Assembly (NCBI GenBank): GCA_963678855.1
Contig: OY787448.1
Location: 434,001-498,000 of the forward strand
From: F22 sp963678855
Lineage (GTDB): Bacteria; Bacteroidota; Bacteroidia; Bacteroidales; Bacteroidaceae
Reading direction: 5' to 3'
DNA: 64,000 nucleotides
The translations under genes were made by a program, and so were the position numbers. This document shows, in pieces, positions 51,572-59,645 of the stretch; position 1 is the first letter of the stretch, and every line of letters starts with the position of its first letter. The notes beneath the pieces are model-generated. The model searched no databases. It was given only the letters and a program-made list of their open reading frames with translations, and was not told where the DNA came from.

Positions 51572-53197
51572 ATGACACAAGACGATTTATTATATGTAGA
51601 GAACAAATGTTCGGAAAAAGCATCTGCTTTGTTTGACAAACACCCTTTGGTACAACCAAGCGAAACCCAGTGCTTACAACTCACACCCAAAAGTCCCTCT
51701 AGGGAGAAAATGAAAAAGATTGCTAGCCAGCGATACGAGAATCTGTCTTTCAAAAAACAAAAGAAGGAATGGACCATCAATACAATAACCCTAGACGCTA
51801 TCATGGCCAGTACCGACGATAGTAGTCGAGTCTTTATATTTAGCGATAATTGGTATGAAGACATACCAATTGACATGAAGACACAAGTAGCAGCCAAGTA
51901 TTTGGCTGTTTTGGTAAGACCATACGGGTTTATACAAACCTATCAAAGTGATATTGTCAACAGTTTTCATATTCACTTAGAAACAGATGCTAGCCAAGGG
52001 GATAAACTGCTTTGGGTGGTATGTCCCAATGGAGATAAACTCCCCATCAAAAAGGAGAACAAAAGAAAAGTGCATTTAGCACATGCTGGAGCTATGTTGT
52101 TCAGCCTGATAGGTGCCAGCAGCATGAAAGCTTTGCAGGATGTAGCCATAAACATCCTAATGAGAAGCAGGATGAAGAGTCATTTGGAAGACAAAGCGCA
52201 GTTCGTATTAGAATGTATGGAAGACCTAGCTTCTAAATGTTATTGTGCGAGTTGTCGAGCCAAAACAGCAAGTTTATCGGGCAGTGTATCCTGCAAACTT
52301 ATCGGCTGCGAGTTTTTTAAACGCATGGCCAAAACCACTGACGTAGAAGACAGATTCAAAATCGGACTCATGTTTTTTGAATACCTTCAAACCATCGCTA
52401 AAGTAGATACGAGTATGTATAAAGCATACGAACAGAACTATCTGCACCATCTAGGCTTCAATAACTATATCATCACCCAAGTAAATCACCTAAAGAAGAT
52501 AATTCCTTCTCATGTACTGATATGCGACCACCATACCCCTATTCGACATGGAGAGCAGGAGATGCTGGACAACTGGCCATACTACAAAGAAATTTATCAC
52601 AGAGAGCAAATTGAACTGGGCGAAAAAGAGGAACTGGAGGAAATCCTTGCAAAAGACAAGCATTTTGTGGTCTATCTTAATCATCAACTGATCGACAATC
52701 ACTTTTCCAATCACGAACCCATTCCGTATACATGGCAAGCGCTTGTCTTGCGGCGTAAAGATCAACTAGAATGGTTTGGTTATATACTGCATGGATTGAC
52801 ACGTATAGATAAGCTATTGAGAAAACTCTTTGGATTATCTACGTCCACAGAACCGGAAGAGTTAGACTTCGTCAAGTATCACCAACTCTTCGACCAACAA
52901 AGCCCAAGTGCACAAGCATATATTACTAATCATGTACAGATTCCGATCCTTGAATGGCATGGAAACATCAGATTGCTTACCCATGCCCATATAGACTGTA
53001 TGAATCAGGTCTTTACGATGACCGATGCAGGCACGTTTGGTTTAGGCCTAGATGAGGGTGAACTAGCTCATAATATGCTGAGTCTAGACCATAAGTATAA
53101 AGTACTATTGGACTCCTGTCCTTACGACTATATAGCAGCCATAGTATTTTTCAAAAGAATATTAGACCAAGAAGATGATACTACCAAGAACGACTGA
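51572..53197 (+). CDS. Uncharacterised 541-residue protein coupled to the primase
   Basis: No family was recognised. The chain is soluble, without signal peptide. The N-terminal ~90 residues are charged (SPSREKMKKIASQRYENLSFKKQKK). A cysteine cluster, Cys223, Cys225, Cys228, Cys241 and Cys246, suggests a small zinc-binding site. Further on come a WFGYILHGLTRIDKLLRKLFGL helix and a LGLDEGELAHNML motif near the C-terminus. The gene overlaps the primase gene by 23 bases, so both are made from one transcript. A role in replication or partition is inferred from context only. Confidence 0.65.
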   Translation: MTQDDLLYVENKCSEKASALFDKHPLVQPSETQCLQLTPKSPSREKMKKIASQRYENLSFKKQKKEWTINTITLDAIMASTDDSSRVFIFSDNWYEDIPIDMKTQVAAKYLAVLVRPYGFIQTYQSDIVNSFHIHLETDASQGDKLLWVVCPNGDKLPIKKENKRKVHLAHAGAMLFSLIGASSMKALQDVAINILMRSRMKSHLEDKAQFVLECMEDLASKCYCASCRAKTASLSGSVSCKLIGCEFFKRMAKTTDVEDRFKIGLMFFEYLQTIAKVDTSMYKAYEQNYLHHLGFNNYIITQVNHLKKIIPSHVLICDHHTPIRHGEQEMLDNWPYYKEIYHREQIELGEKEELEEILAKDKHFVVYLNHQLIDNHFSNHEPIPYTWQALVLRRKDQLEWFGYILHGLTRIDKLLRKLFGLSTSTEPEELDFVKYHQLFDQQSPSAQAYITNHVQIPILEWHGNIRLLTHAHIDCMNQVFTMTDAGTFGLGLDEGELAHNMLSLDHKYKVLLDSCPYDYIAAIVFFKRILDQEDDTTKND

Positions 53198-54986
53198 CAA
53201 GATCAAAGACACCATGCGCATTGAGGAGGTGATAGGCCATTTCTATCCCCTCCAGCGTGCAGGTGCCAACTGGCTGATACGCTGTCCATTTCATGACGAC
53301 AATCGTCCCAGTTGCTTTATCTCCCCTTCCAAAGGCATATTCAAATGTTTTGTTTGCGATGAAGGTGGCGATGCCATCACGTTTCTAAAACTTCACGAGA
53401 AATTCACCTATACAGAAGCCATGCGCTGGTTGGCAGATTTCTACCATATCCCTTTTGAAGAAGTAGCTGAATCGCCAGAGCACAAAGCAGAGATGGATGC
53501 GCGCAAACAAGCACATGCCCAACTAGAACTAGAGTGTGACAACTACCGCACAGCCTTGCATAGCGAGGCAGGAAGCGAAGCTATGCACTACCTACGTCAA
53601 CGGGGTATCAGCGAGAGAACTATCACTGATTTTGAATTGGGTTATGGAGGAGCCACTGGATTCTTCCATGACCGCATTATCTTTCCTATTCGTGATAAGT
53701 CCAACCGCTGCGTCGGCTTTGGTGGACGGGTCTTTAACAAGGAAGATCAACGCAAATATCTCAATTCACCTGAATCGGATATCTACCGCAAGAGCCACCT
53801 ACTCTATGGTTTACACCTAGCCAAAGGGGCTATCACCAAACATAAAATGGCTTATCTAGTCGAAGGCTATACCGATGTCATGGCCATGCACCAAGCTGGC
53901 ATCACGCATGCCGTGGGTACTTGTGGCACAGCACTCACTTCTGCCCAAGTACGTTTATTGCATCGTTTTACCAATCGAGTGACCATCTGCTTTGACGGCG
54001 ATGCAGCAGGACAAAAGGCTACTGCTCGTGCGCTGGAAATCTTACTTGAAGGTGGCATGGTAGTCGATGTAGTCAAACTGCCTGATGGTGTTGACCCTGA
54101 GGAATATCTACAACGTGAAGATACAGCAGTCGATAGCCTACATCAAGATTTCGTATCGTATCTCCTAGCTGATCTTACAGGAGATGCGGATGTCCCTACT
54201 CGTGTGGCTATCCAAAAAACAGCAGCTAAAACGATAGCTAGAATACCCGATAGTCTGTATAGAGAAGAGTATGCCAAGGACTTGGCTACTAAGACTAAAC
54301 GACCTGTAGAGGTGGTACAGCAAGAAGTCTCTACATATCACAAAGCTTTATCTCAAGCATCTGGTAATACCGCAACTAATTTGGTTGATACAGATAAGAC
54401 TACACTTTCTGCCAATGAAACAGCTCTGCTTCCCTATGCAGGCAGTTACCCGCTACATTTTGATGTACCAGTACCACAAACGTGGCTTGATGCCTGGAAA
54501 GAAGTGGACGCACAAATGCATGCACTAGGCAACACGGCTCAAACATGGTGTACACTGGAAGCAGAGATTATCTGTACCTTAATTGCACATGGTTCAGCAA
54601 CAACCAATGACATGACGGTAAAACAGTGGATAACCTATGACCTTTCGGATGATGATTTGAAACTAGAAATACCTGTGTTGCAGGAAGCGTTTGAAGTGCT
54701 TATTGGTACTGTCTCAGAATCGTCTACTGCGTGCCAGGAGTTGATGCACAGTATAGAAACTGCGCTAGCTCTTTGGGATAGGCCTACTCATTCTGACGGC
54801 GAATCGGAAGTGCAGGTGCATCTGCTTGTGGAGCAGCTGATGATTAAATATAAAACAAGCATCGCCCATAAGCGACGTTCGGAGGCACTTAGGGCGATGC
54901 AAGAGGTATCTCTTGATAATGATGAGATGCGGGAGCTGATGGAGGTGGTTAAAAGGTGGAATGGGTTGATAAGAGGAGCTAGCTAA
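53175..54986 (+). CDS. DnaG-type DNA primase
   Basis: The 603-residue protein has an N-terminal CHC2 zinc ribbon with Cys37, His40, Cys58 and Cys61 (IRCPFHDDNRPSC, FKCFVCDEGG), then the primase catalytic core and TOPRIM residues Glu230 (VEGYTDVM), Asp274 and Asp276 (FDGDAAG). The C-terminal ~230 residues are divergent, with a helical end that would contact DnaB. The zinc loop and tail differ from what I recall of chromosomal Bacteroidales DnaG, so it is probably a second, mobile-element primase. It overlaps the upstream 541-residue gene. The region 54823-54903 is repeated at 58290. Confidence 0.92.
   Translation: MILPRTTDKIKDTMRIEEVIGHFYPLQRAGANWLIRCPFHDDNRPSCFISPSKGIFKCFVCDEGGDAITFLKLHEKFTYTEAMRWLADFYHIPFEEVAESPEHKAEMDARKQAHAQLELECDNYRTALHSEAGSEAMHYLRQRGISERTITDFELGYGGATGFFHDRIIFPIRDKSNRCVGFGGRVFNKEDQRKYLNSPESDIYRKSHLLYGLHLAKGAITKHKMAYLVEGYTDVMAMHQAGITHAVGTCGTALTSAQVRLLHRFTNRVTICFDGDAAGQKATARALEILLEGGMVVDVVKLPDGVDPEEYLQREDTAVDSLHQDFVSYLLADLTGDADVPTRVAIQKTAAKTIARIPDSLYREEYAKDLATKTKRPVEVVQQEVSTYHKALSQASGNTATNLVDTDKTTLSANETALLPYAGSYPLHFDVPVPQTWLDAWKEVDAQMHALGNTAQTWCTLEAEIICTLIAHGSATTNDMTVKQWITYDLSDDDLKLEIPVLQEAFEVLIGTVSESSTACQELMHSIETALALWDRPTHSDGESEVQVHLLVEQLMIKYKTSIAHKRRSEALRAMQEVSLDNDEMRELMEVVKRWNGLIRGAS
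54823..54903 (+). repeat. Primase 3'-end repeat, copy A (in coding sequence)
   Basis: The first ~45 bases (from TGCTTGTGGAGCAGCTGATG) match 58290 onward with one short deletion and a few changes. GCATCGCCC (54859-54867) and GGGCGATGC (54892-54900) are inverted arms around a core. The core is the reverse complement of the core in copy B. Confidence 0.85.
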
Positions 54987-55008
54987 CTTATTAGCTAATA
55001 ATTATATT

Positions 55009-55644
55009 CTAAAAGCCATACCATTTTTCCAATCGAAAATGTTTCCCAAGACTATCTTCACCATGTATTAGAAAGAACAATCCACCATATGGTCCATGAC
55101 CACGTAAGGTATCTATGTCCATATCACTTAAATATCCGACTGGAATTCCACTCATTAATTTTGTACTGTCAACTAAGTCTCCGTGTTTACTTTGCTCTCC
55201 TAGGTTATAAAAAGCAATCATTTTATTTTTATAATCAAGGTAGAATTTCATGTATTCGTTTCTATAGGATTTGTCATCATCAGTAGGGTATTTTTTCATA
55301 CTATCCGTCGAAAAAATTTGATGTCTTTGATGATATACAGGCCAATATCCAACTTGTACTAATTCTTCATCACCCATCTTATAGAACTTCACTTCTATTA
55401 CTTGTCCACTTCCAGGTATATGTATTATATTGGGAGCACTTGCAGTATCAATATAAGCAGAAACTCTTTCTATGGCTCTAGCCAAACTTGGATCAACTAT
55501 ACTAGATAGATTTATAAATTCGATGTCTACTGCTGTTGTATCAGTACTAGTCAATGTCAGTCTGTTCTCTTTAGCTTTACTTTTACAAATGGTCATTAAG
55601 AGGATGACTGCAAGCAATATTAGGGATTGAATAATAGCTTTCAT
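55009..55644 (-). CDS. Uncharacterised secreted protein, possible RHS partner
   Basis: A 211-residue protein with a signal peptide (MKAIIQSLILLAVILLMTIC); no canonical lipobox follows. The mature part has beta-rich segments (NIIHIPGSGQVIEVKFYKMG, EELVQVGYWPVYH) and ends in HFRLEKWYGF. No family was recognised. It lies downstream of the RHS gene on the same strand but 414 bases away and beyond a terminator, so a role as immunity protein is only a possibility. It may have its own promoter in the gap. Confidence 0.55.
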   Translation of the reverse strand: MKAIIQSLILLAVILLMTICKSKAKENRLTLTSTDTTAVDIEFINLSSIVDPSLARAIERVSAYIDTASAPNIIHIPGSGQVIEVKFYKMGDEELVQVGYWPVYHQRHQIFSTDSMKKYPTDDDKSYRNEYMKFYLDYKNKMIAFYNLGEQSKHGDLVDSTKLMSGIPVGYLSDMDIDTLRGHGPYGGLFFLIHGEDSLGKHFRLEKWYGF

Positions 55645-56020
55645 AATAATCTGATTTTATTAGATATTCTACGCCTTGTTTTAAAATAAATGACTGGGCT
55701 CAAAAGAGTCTAATTTGTGATAGAATAAAAAAACGACACACAATACAAAGTTATTCTTTTTTTTGACAAAAAGATGTTGGATGTAAACTTTTTTATCCAC
55801 AACTCATTTTTAATACTTACCACCATATAAGCAAATCCTTGAACAAATAATTTGAATATCGAGCTAGACAAAAAGAAATATCATCTAATAAAAAAAATAG
55901 AGCTTATAAGTAATAGGTACAATAAGCCTACTTTTTAATATAGTTTGCAATTTCAACATTCAACACACATGATCATAAGACTTCTTTCAAAACATTCTAC
56001 ACGCTAATATTATCAAGACA
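55645..56020. other. AT-rich intergenic gap between RHS and the secreted protein gene
   Basis: No ORF of note was seen. On the minus strand TAACTTTG (complement of 55746-55753) resembles a -7 box for the secreted protein gene, but a well-placed -33 element is lacking. Confidence 0.35.
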
Positions 56021-56051
56021 TTAAAGAGGGAGGGTTTCCCTCCCTCTTTAA
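56021..56051 (-). terminator. Hairpin after the RHS gene
   Basis: A 14-bp perfect stem, TTAAAGAGGGAGGG (56021-56034) with its complement (56038-56051), lies seven bases beyond the stop. The T tract after it is short. Confidence 0.7.
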
Positions 56052-56058
56052 TCCTTCT

Positions 56059-57690
56059 TCATCGATTTTTTTTCGATTTAAGCCCATATAAGCCCCCCTT
56101 TTTGATACCTCTCGACACTGAACTTCCATTTAGCACTTTCTTATATTTAAGTGTGGTTTTGGGGTATATCTGATTATAAAAATCAGTACAATTAAAATAA
56201 CATTCTGGATGTGTACCCAAACCTATTTTTGCGTAAGTGGTTTGCTTTGAATCACTTAGCAAAGGAAATTTAACGTAAATATAATCACCATGTCCTTGTA
56301 TTATATGCCCTAACCATTCATGATATATCATAGTATTTTGGATGTTTTCAACAGCCCATTCGTATGCACCTACTTTTTTGTGAACTTGGAGCGCATTCCC
56401 CACAAAAGGTTTTAATTTTGTGGAGTATGAACTAAACATAGTCAATTTTTCGGATTTATCTTTGTTAAGCAAAGGTGGTTTTACCACAACCGTTTCCCCA
56501 AATGATTTTGGATTAAAGATATGCTTAGTACCATCTGCGGCAATAATTTCCGTACCAAAAAATTGTTCCAACACATTCATAATTATCTTTGCTATTGCAG
56601 TATTTTTAAGGTCATGTTCAATCATACTATCAAATGTTTTAATATCTTTATTAGCAGCAAGCTCACCAGCTGTCATTTTAGAAATATCATGACTCATAGT
56701 GCTATTTTCATCTTTAGGATCCCAAATATAAATTTGCCCTGTAAAACCTTCTACTGTATTTCCAAGATGTCTTCCGTTTGTATCATAAACAGGATTATTC
56801 CCATCAGGATCTACAAAAACCACGGGATTGTTTAGCATTGAGGAGTACGGTGAACATTTCACATAGCTTGCAGCTTGACTATCCATCATCGTAAATCGTG
56901 CAATCGTTGGATTCATCATTCTTGCATCAAAGTCATACAAGCCTAGACTTAGATTTGCAATGTATTCTTTTCCTCCATACTTGTACGGTTGAGCTCTATG
57001 ATTCTCATCAAAATCAAGATAAAAACCAAATGGATAATAATCAGTTCTCTGAAGGACATTACCACGATCATCTGCAACACATCGAACGTTGCCTTGATAA
57101 TCATTCATAAAAAAGTAATAATCCCATCCCGATGCACATCTTTCTAGATAGCCACCATCAAACATAATTCTAAACTCATCACCATTCATCAAAACTTGAT
57201 TAGAGATATAGTCTTTTGTCTTAGTGTCATTTATAAAGTGTGAATCATCAGGACGTGTATGATCATCGACCACAACTTTTTGTTGCAACTTTTCCCCAGT
57301 AGCTGAGTACTTGAAATAGATATCCCCAGTATTATCCTGTTCTTCAACAGCAATTTTTCGAGGTTTGTCTATAGCATAATAGCTAACATTATATATATTT
57401 CGATTCAGGTCCTTGGTCATACGACCATTTAAGTCATAAGTATACTCAACTGCAGAATGCGCACTTTCACTGTAGCCTCTATATGGAGAGCTATTGTCTT
57501 CAGTTTGTATCAGCTGACTACCTGAATATTTATAATCGATATCATCAACAAGACCAAATGATTGATTATACCTCTGGCCATTTCTTTGCAACAAAGTGAT
57601 ATTTCCAACCTTGTCATAAGCATAGTGTGTATCATAATGCCCATTAGCCATTGTGTCCGTATGGTAGTTGGCTGAGGTAAGACGCATCAA
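56059..57690 (-). CDS. RHS-repeat protein fragment with C-terminal toxin-like domain
   Basis: A 543-residue frame (TTG start at 57690) encodes the end of an RHS/YD-repeat barrel. YD-type repeats include YAYDKVGNITLLQ, YTYDLNGRMTKDLN and FKYSATGEKL. The core-end hallmark is LGLYDFDARMMNPTIARFTMMD, followed by NPVVFVDPDG. The following ~230 residues are a distinct tip with MIYHEWLGHIIQGHGDY, where His and Glu residues could bind metal as in a zincin-like toxin. The upstream part of the gene is in another frame (57687-58289), so this is the 3' piece of a broken gene. Confidence 0.8.
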   Translation of the reverse strand: MMRLTSANYHTDTMANGHYDTHYAYDKVGNITLLQRNGQRYNQSFGLVDDIDYKYSGSQLIQTEDNSSPYRGYSESAHSAVEYTYDLNGRMTKDLNRNIYNVSYYAIDKPRKIAVEEQDNTGDIYFKYSATGEKLQQKVVVDDHTRPDDSHFINDTKTKDYISNQVLMNGDEFRIMFDGGYLERCASGWDYYFFMNDYQGNVRCVADDRGNVLQRTDYYPFGFYLDFDENHRAQPYKYGGKEYIANLSLGLYDFDARMMNPTIARFTMMDSQAASYVKCSPYSSMLNNPVVFVDPDGNNPVYDTNGRHLGNTVEGFTGQIYIWDPKDENSTMSHDISKMTAGELAANKDIKTFDSMIEHDLKNTAIAKIIMNVLEQFFGTEIIAADGTKHIFNPKSFGETVVVKPPLLNKDKSEKLTMFSSYSTKLKPFVGNALQVHKKVGAYEWAVENIQNTMIYHEWLGHIIQGHGDYIYVKFPLLSDSKQTTYAKIGLGTHPECYFNCTDFYNQIYPKTTLKYKKVLNGSSVSRGIKKGGLYGLKSKKNR

Positions 57691-58289
57691 GTCATGTATG
57701 CTTTCTCAATCACACCATCAAGGTGAGTAGAAGAATTGGATTGAATCACTCGGTTCTTATCGTCATAATAAAAGACTGAATGAGTATATTTATTCTCTGA
57801 TTCATCAGCTGAAAGTACTTTGCTCACTGAGCAAGTGAGTAGGCCTGAAAAATTAGGTATTGTGCAGGCACCAAAACCTTCTAATTTGTCATATATAAAA
57901 TCAGGGTCTTCATATTGAGGGAGACCATTATGACCAAGGCAAGCATATGAATCATAATAGTTGACCGTGAATATCTCTGGGGTTTCTAGCAAAATATTCA
58001 TCGTGTATCCCCACATACGATACTCATATATATTTGCTATACCCAGATGTGAATCTGATGCATAGATGATAGAATCTGCTAATGGTTCTGACCACACATC
58101 AAAGCTGTTAGAACATACACCAGTTAGAACTGTTCGATCAAATTCATCAGGTATTTGAAACTCCCATACATTTTGCGCTCTATCTTCTCCCGATTGGCTA
58201 AGAATAGCGTGACCCTCTTCATCGTAAATAAAGTAACTCCAAGCGGTACCAGGTTGCTTTTTTGCAATGGGTTGGAACCCATTGGCATA
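57687..58289 (-). pseudogene. 5'-truncated, frameshifted upstream part of the RHS gene
   Basis: Read from 58289 downwards, one open frame gives ANGFQPIAKKQPGTAW, WSYFIYDEEGHAILSQSGED and, before the stop at 57687, YDDKNRVIQSNSSTHLDGVIEKAYMT. These are typical RHS shell and YD sequences. The frame has no start because it is cut off by the repeat at 58290. The junction to the next frame joins sequences that in intact RHS proteins are separated by roughly 100 residues, so an internal deletion as well as a frameshift is likely. Together with 56059-57690 it forms one inactive RHS locus. Confidence 0.75.
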
Positions 58290-58368
58290 TGCTTGTGGAA
58301 CAGCTGATGATCAACATAAAACAAGCATCGCCCTAAGCGCCTCCGAGCGTCGCTTAGGGCGATGCAAG
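58290..58368 (+). repeat. Primase 3'-end repeat, copy B, with inverted core
   Basis: The segment starts TGCTTGTGGAACAGCTGATG and matches copy A (54823-54903). A 15-bp perfect hairpin, 58325-58339 with 58351-58365, has an 11-base loop. The 24-base core between the GCATCGCCC arms matches copy A only as its reverse complement (about 22 of 24). On the minus strand the hairpin plus TTGTTTT lies just after the DUF2807 stop and could end that transcript. Confidence 0.85.
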
Positions 58369-58393
58369 GCGTATACACTTCAAATACTGGCTA

Positions 58394-59227
58394 CTACTTG
58401 TCTTCCACTTGTATAACTTTGACATCACTCATACCACTCTCGCCTATATTTTCAATAGAAGGATTACCATACACAATTATGTCACCCAAGCCACTAGCAT
58501 CTGCACTAAGTGTTTTCACCACACGACAAGAGATGTCACCTACACCACTAGCATGTAAGTGAGCATTTTGAACACTAAGTTTAGTACCATTGATATCACC
58601 TGCTCCACTAGTACTAAAGTTAGCCTTATCTATAACCCCGATAAGTTTCACATCTCCTGCGCCACTAGTACTAACTTCTATATGTTGCCCGACGACATCG
58701 CGTAAAGTGACATCACTTGCCCCTGAACTACTGAGCGTCAAATTATCGAAACGAAATGGTGCAGTAGATTCCAAATCACCACTACCGCTCGTAATCATGG
58801 TACACTGCTTTACTTCAAAAGGGCTTTGTAACAAAACGTCACCCACCCCATGTACATGCAAACTTTGTAAATCATGTACATTAATTAAAACACGCAGCGC
58901 ATCAAATTTAGTAAAGCATGTATTAGGTGGCATATGCAAACTTAGTTCACCATCACAATAATAAGTCTCGATAACATCAACATAATTTTTTGGTCCACTA
59001 AGTACAATAGATGGTCCCTCTTGCTTGTGCTGAGTCAAAATAATCTGGCATATTAGATCAGTATTAATACTATGCAAGGTATTGAACTTTGTAGTAACAT
59101 TAGATACGGCCTCACTTGGTTCAAGAGATTTAACACCGACTACAGAATAGCTACATGCAGATAACATCAAACAACAAGCGGTTAATAACAGAAGAGGAAG
59201 TTGTTTCATCTTGTTCATATGATTCAT
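58394..59227 (-). CDS. DUF2807 lipoprotein with SGxGD repeats, second paralogue
   Basis: This 277-residue protein (starts at 59227, 59218 or 59209 are all possible; MKQLPLLLL at 59209 gives the cleanest signal) has a lipobox LMLSAC. Then come YSVVGVKSLEPSEAVSNVTTKF and INVHDLQSLHVHGVGD, aligned with the paralogue at 43750-44643 throughout. Repeats are less regular here (SGSGD, SGASD, SGAGD, SGVGD, SGLGD, SGMSD), so it is the more divergent copy. It is expected to form an exposed beta-helix. The two paralogues flank the accessory region. Confidence 0.85.
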   Translation of the reverse strand: MNHMNKMKQLPLLLLTACCLMLSACSYSVVGVKSLEPSEAVSNVTTKFNTLHSINTDLICQIILTQHKQEGPSIVLSGPKNYVDVIETYYCDGELSLHMPPNTCFTKFDALRVLINVHDLQSLHVHGVGDVLLQSPFEVKQCTMITSGSGDLESTAPFRFDNLTLSSSGASDVTLRDVVGQHIEVSTSGAGDVKLIGVIDKANFSTSGAGDINGTKLSVQNAHLHASGVGDISCRVVKTLSADASGLGDIIVYGNPSIENIGESGMSDVKVIQVEDK

Positions 59228-59310
59228 ATTTTATGGTTTAACATACTATAGACGAAAAGAATCATACAAAAAGTTGCGGATTTGCAAAAATATTATATCC
59301 TCCAGCGAGC

Positions 59311-59482
59311 TTACTTCGTCGCTTTATTCTTCCACACACGTACATAGTTCACTAAGTATTCACGCACTACCTGACTATCTATAGAATTGGGCTTCGTTTT
59401 TTTGCTGTGCACAAAGCGTCTGTGTGCTCATCATGCCTCCTAGAACTAGTAGGAGCATGGCGTGTTGTAGGATTCTCTTCAT
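59311..59482 (-). pseudogene. Small secreted protein gene with frameshift at a poly-A run
   Basis: Starting at the ATG complementary to 59480-59482, the frame encodes a good signal peptide (MKRILQHAMLLLVLGGMM, ending TLCAQ) and soon stops at 59375. A run of seven A residues on the minus strand (59397-59403) precedes the stop. Removing one A restores a frame reading SIDSQVVREYLVNYVRVWKNKATK, ending at 59311. The restored protein would have about 56 residues. The gene is either decayed or switched by slippage. No family was recognised. Confidence 0.55.
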
Positions 59483-59573
59483 TTTGTATTGGGTTATGTG
59501 ATTCTTTTACTCTATTCAATTTGCTCTGATAGAGTATTACAAATATGAGAAAAGAACTTTTGATCTGTATTCC

Positions 59574-59605
59574 TTTTGGATTGAAAGAAATTATGAGTAC
59601 CTTTG
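59574..59605 (+). promoter_or_regulatory. Promoter of the EFR1-type ferredoxin gene
   Basis: TTTTG near 59574-59578 and TACCTTTG at 59598-59605 are about 19 bases apart, 40 bases before the ATG at 59646. Confidence 0.6.
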
Positions 59606-59645
59606 TGTTTAATAAGATTATATAAAAACCAAAATATTTGTCATC

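Noticed and set aside
53867..54076. Minus-strand ORF inside the primase gene
   Set aside because: It lies opposite the TOPRIM coding sequence; its composition is a mirror of that frame with no independent start signals.
58124..58378. 84-codon minus-strand ORF starting in the repeat at 58290-58368
   Set aside because: The overlapping frame encodes clear RHS sequence (WSYFIYDEEGH, SQSGED). The 84-codon frame has no recognisable content.
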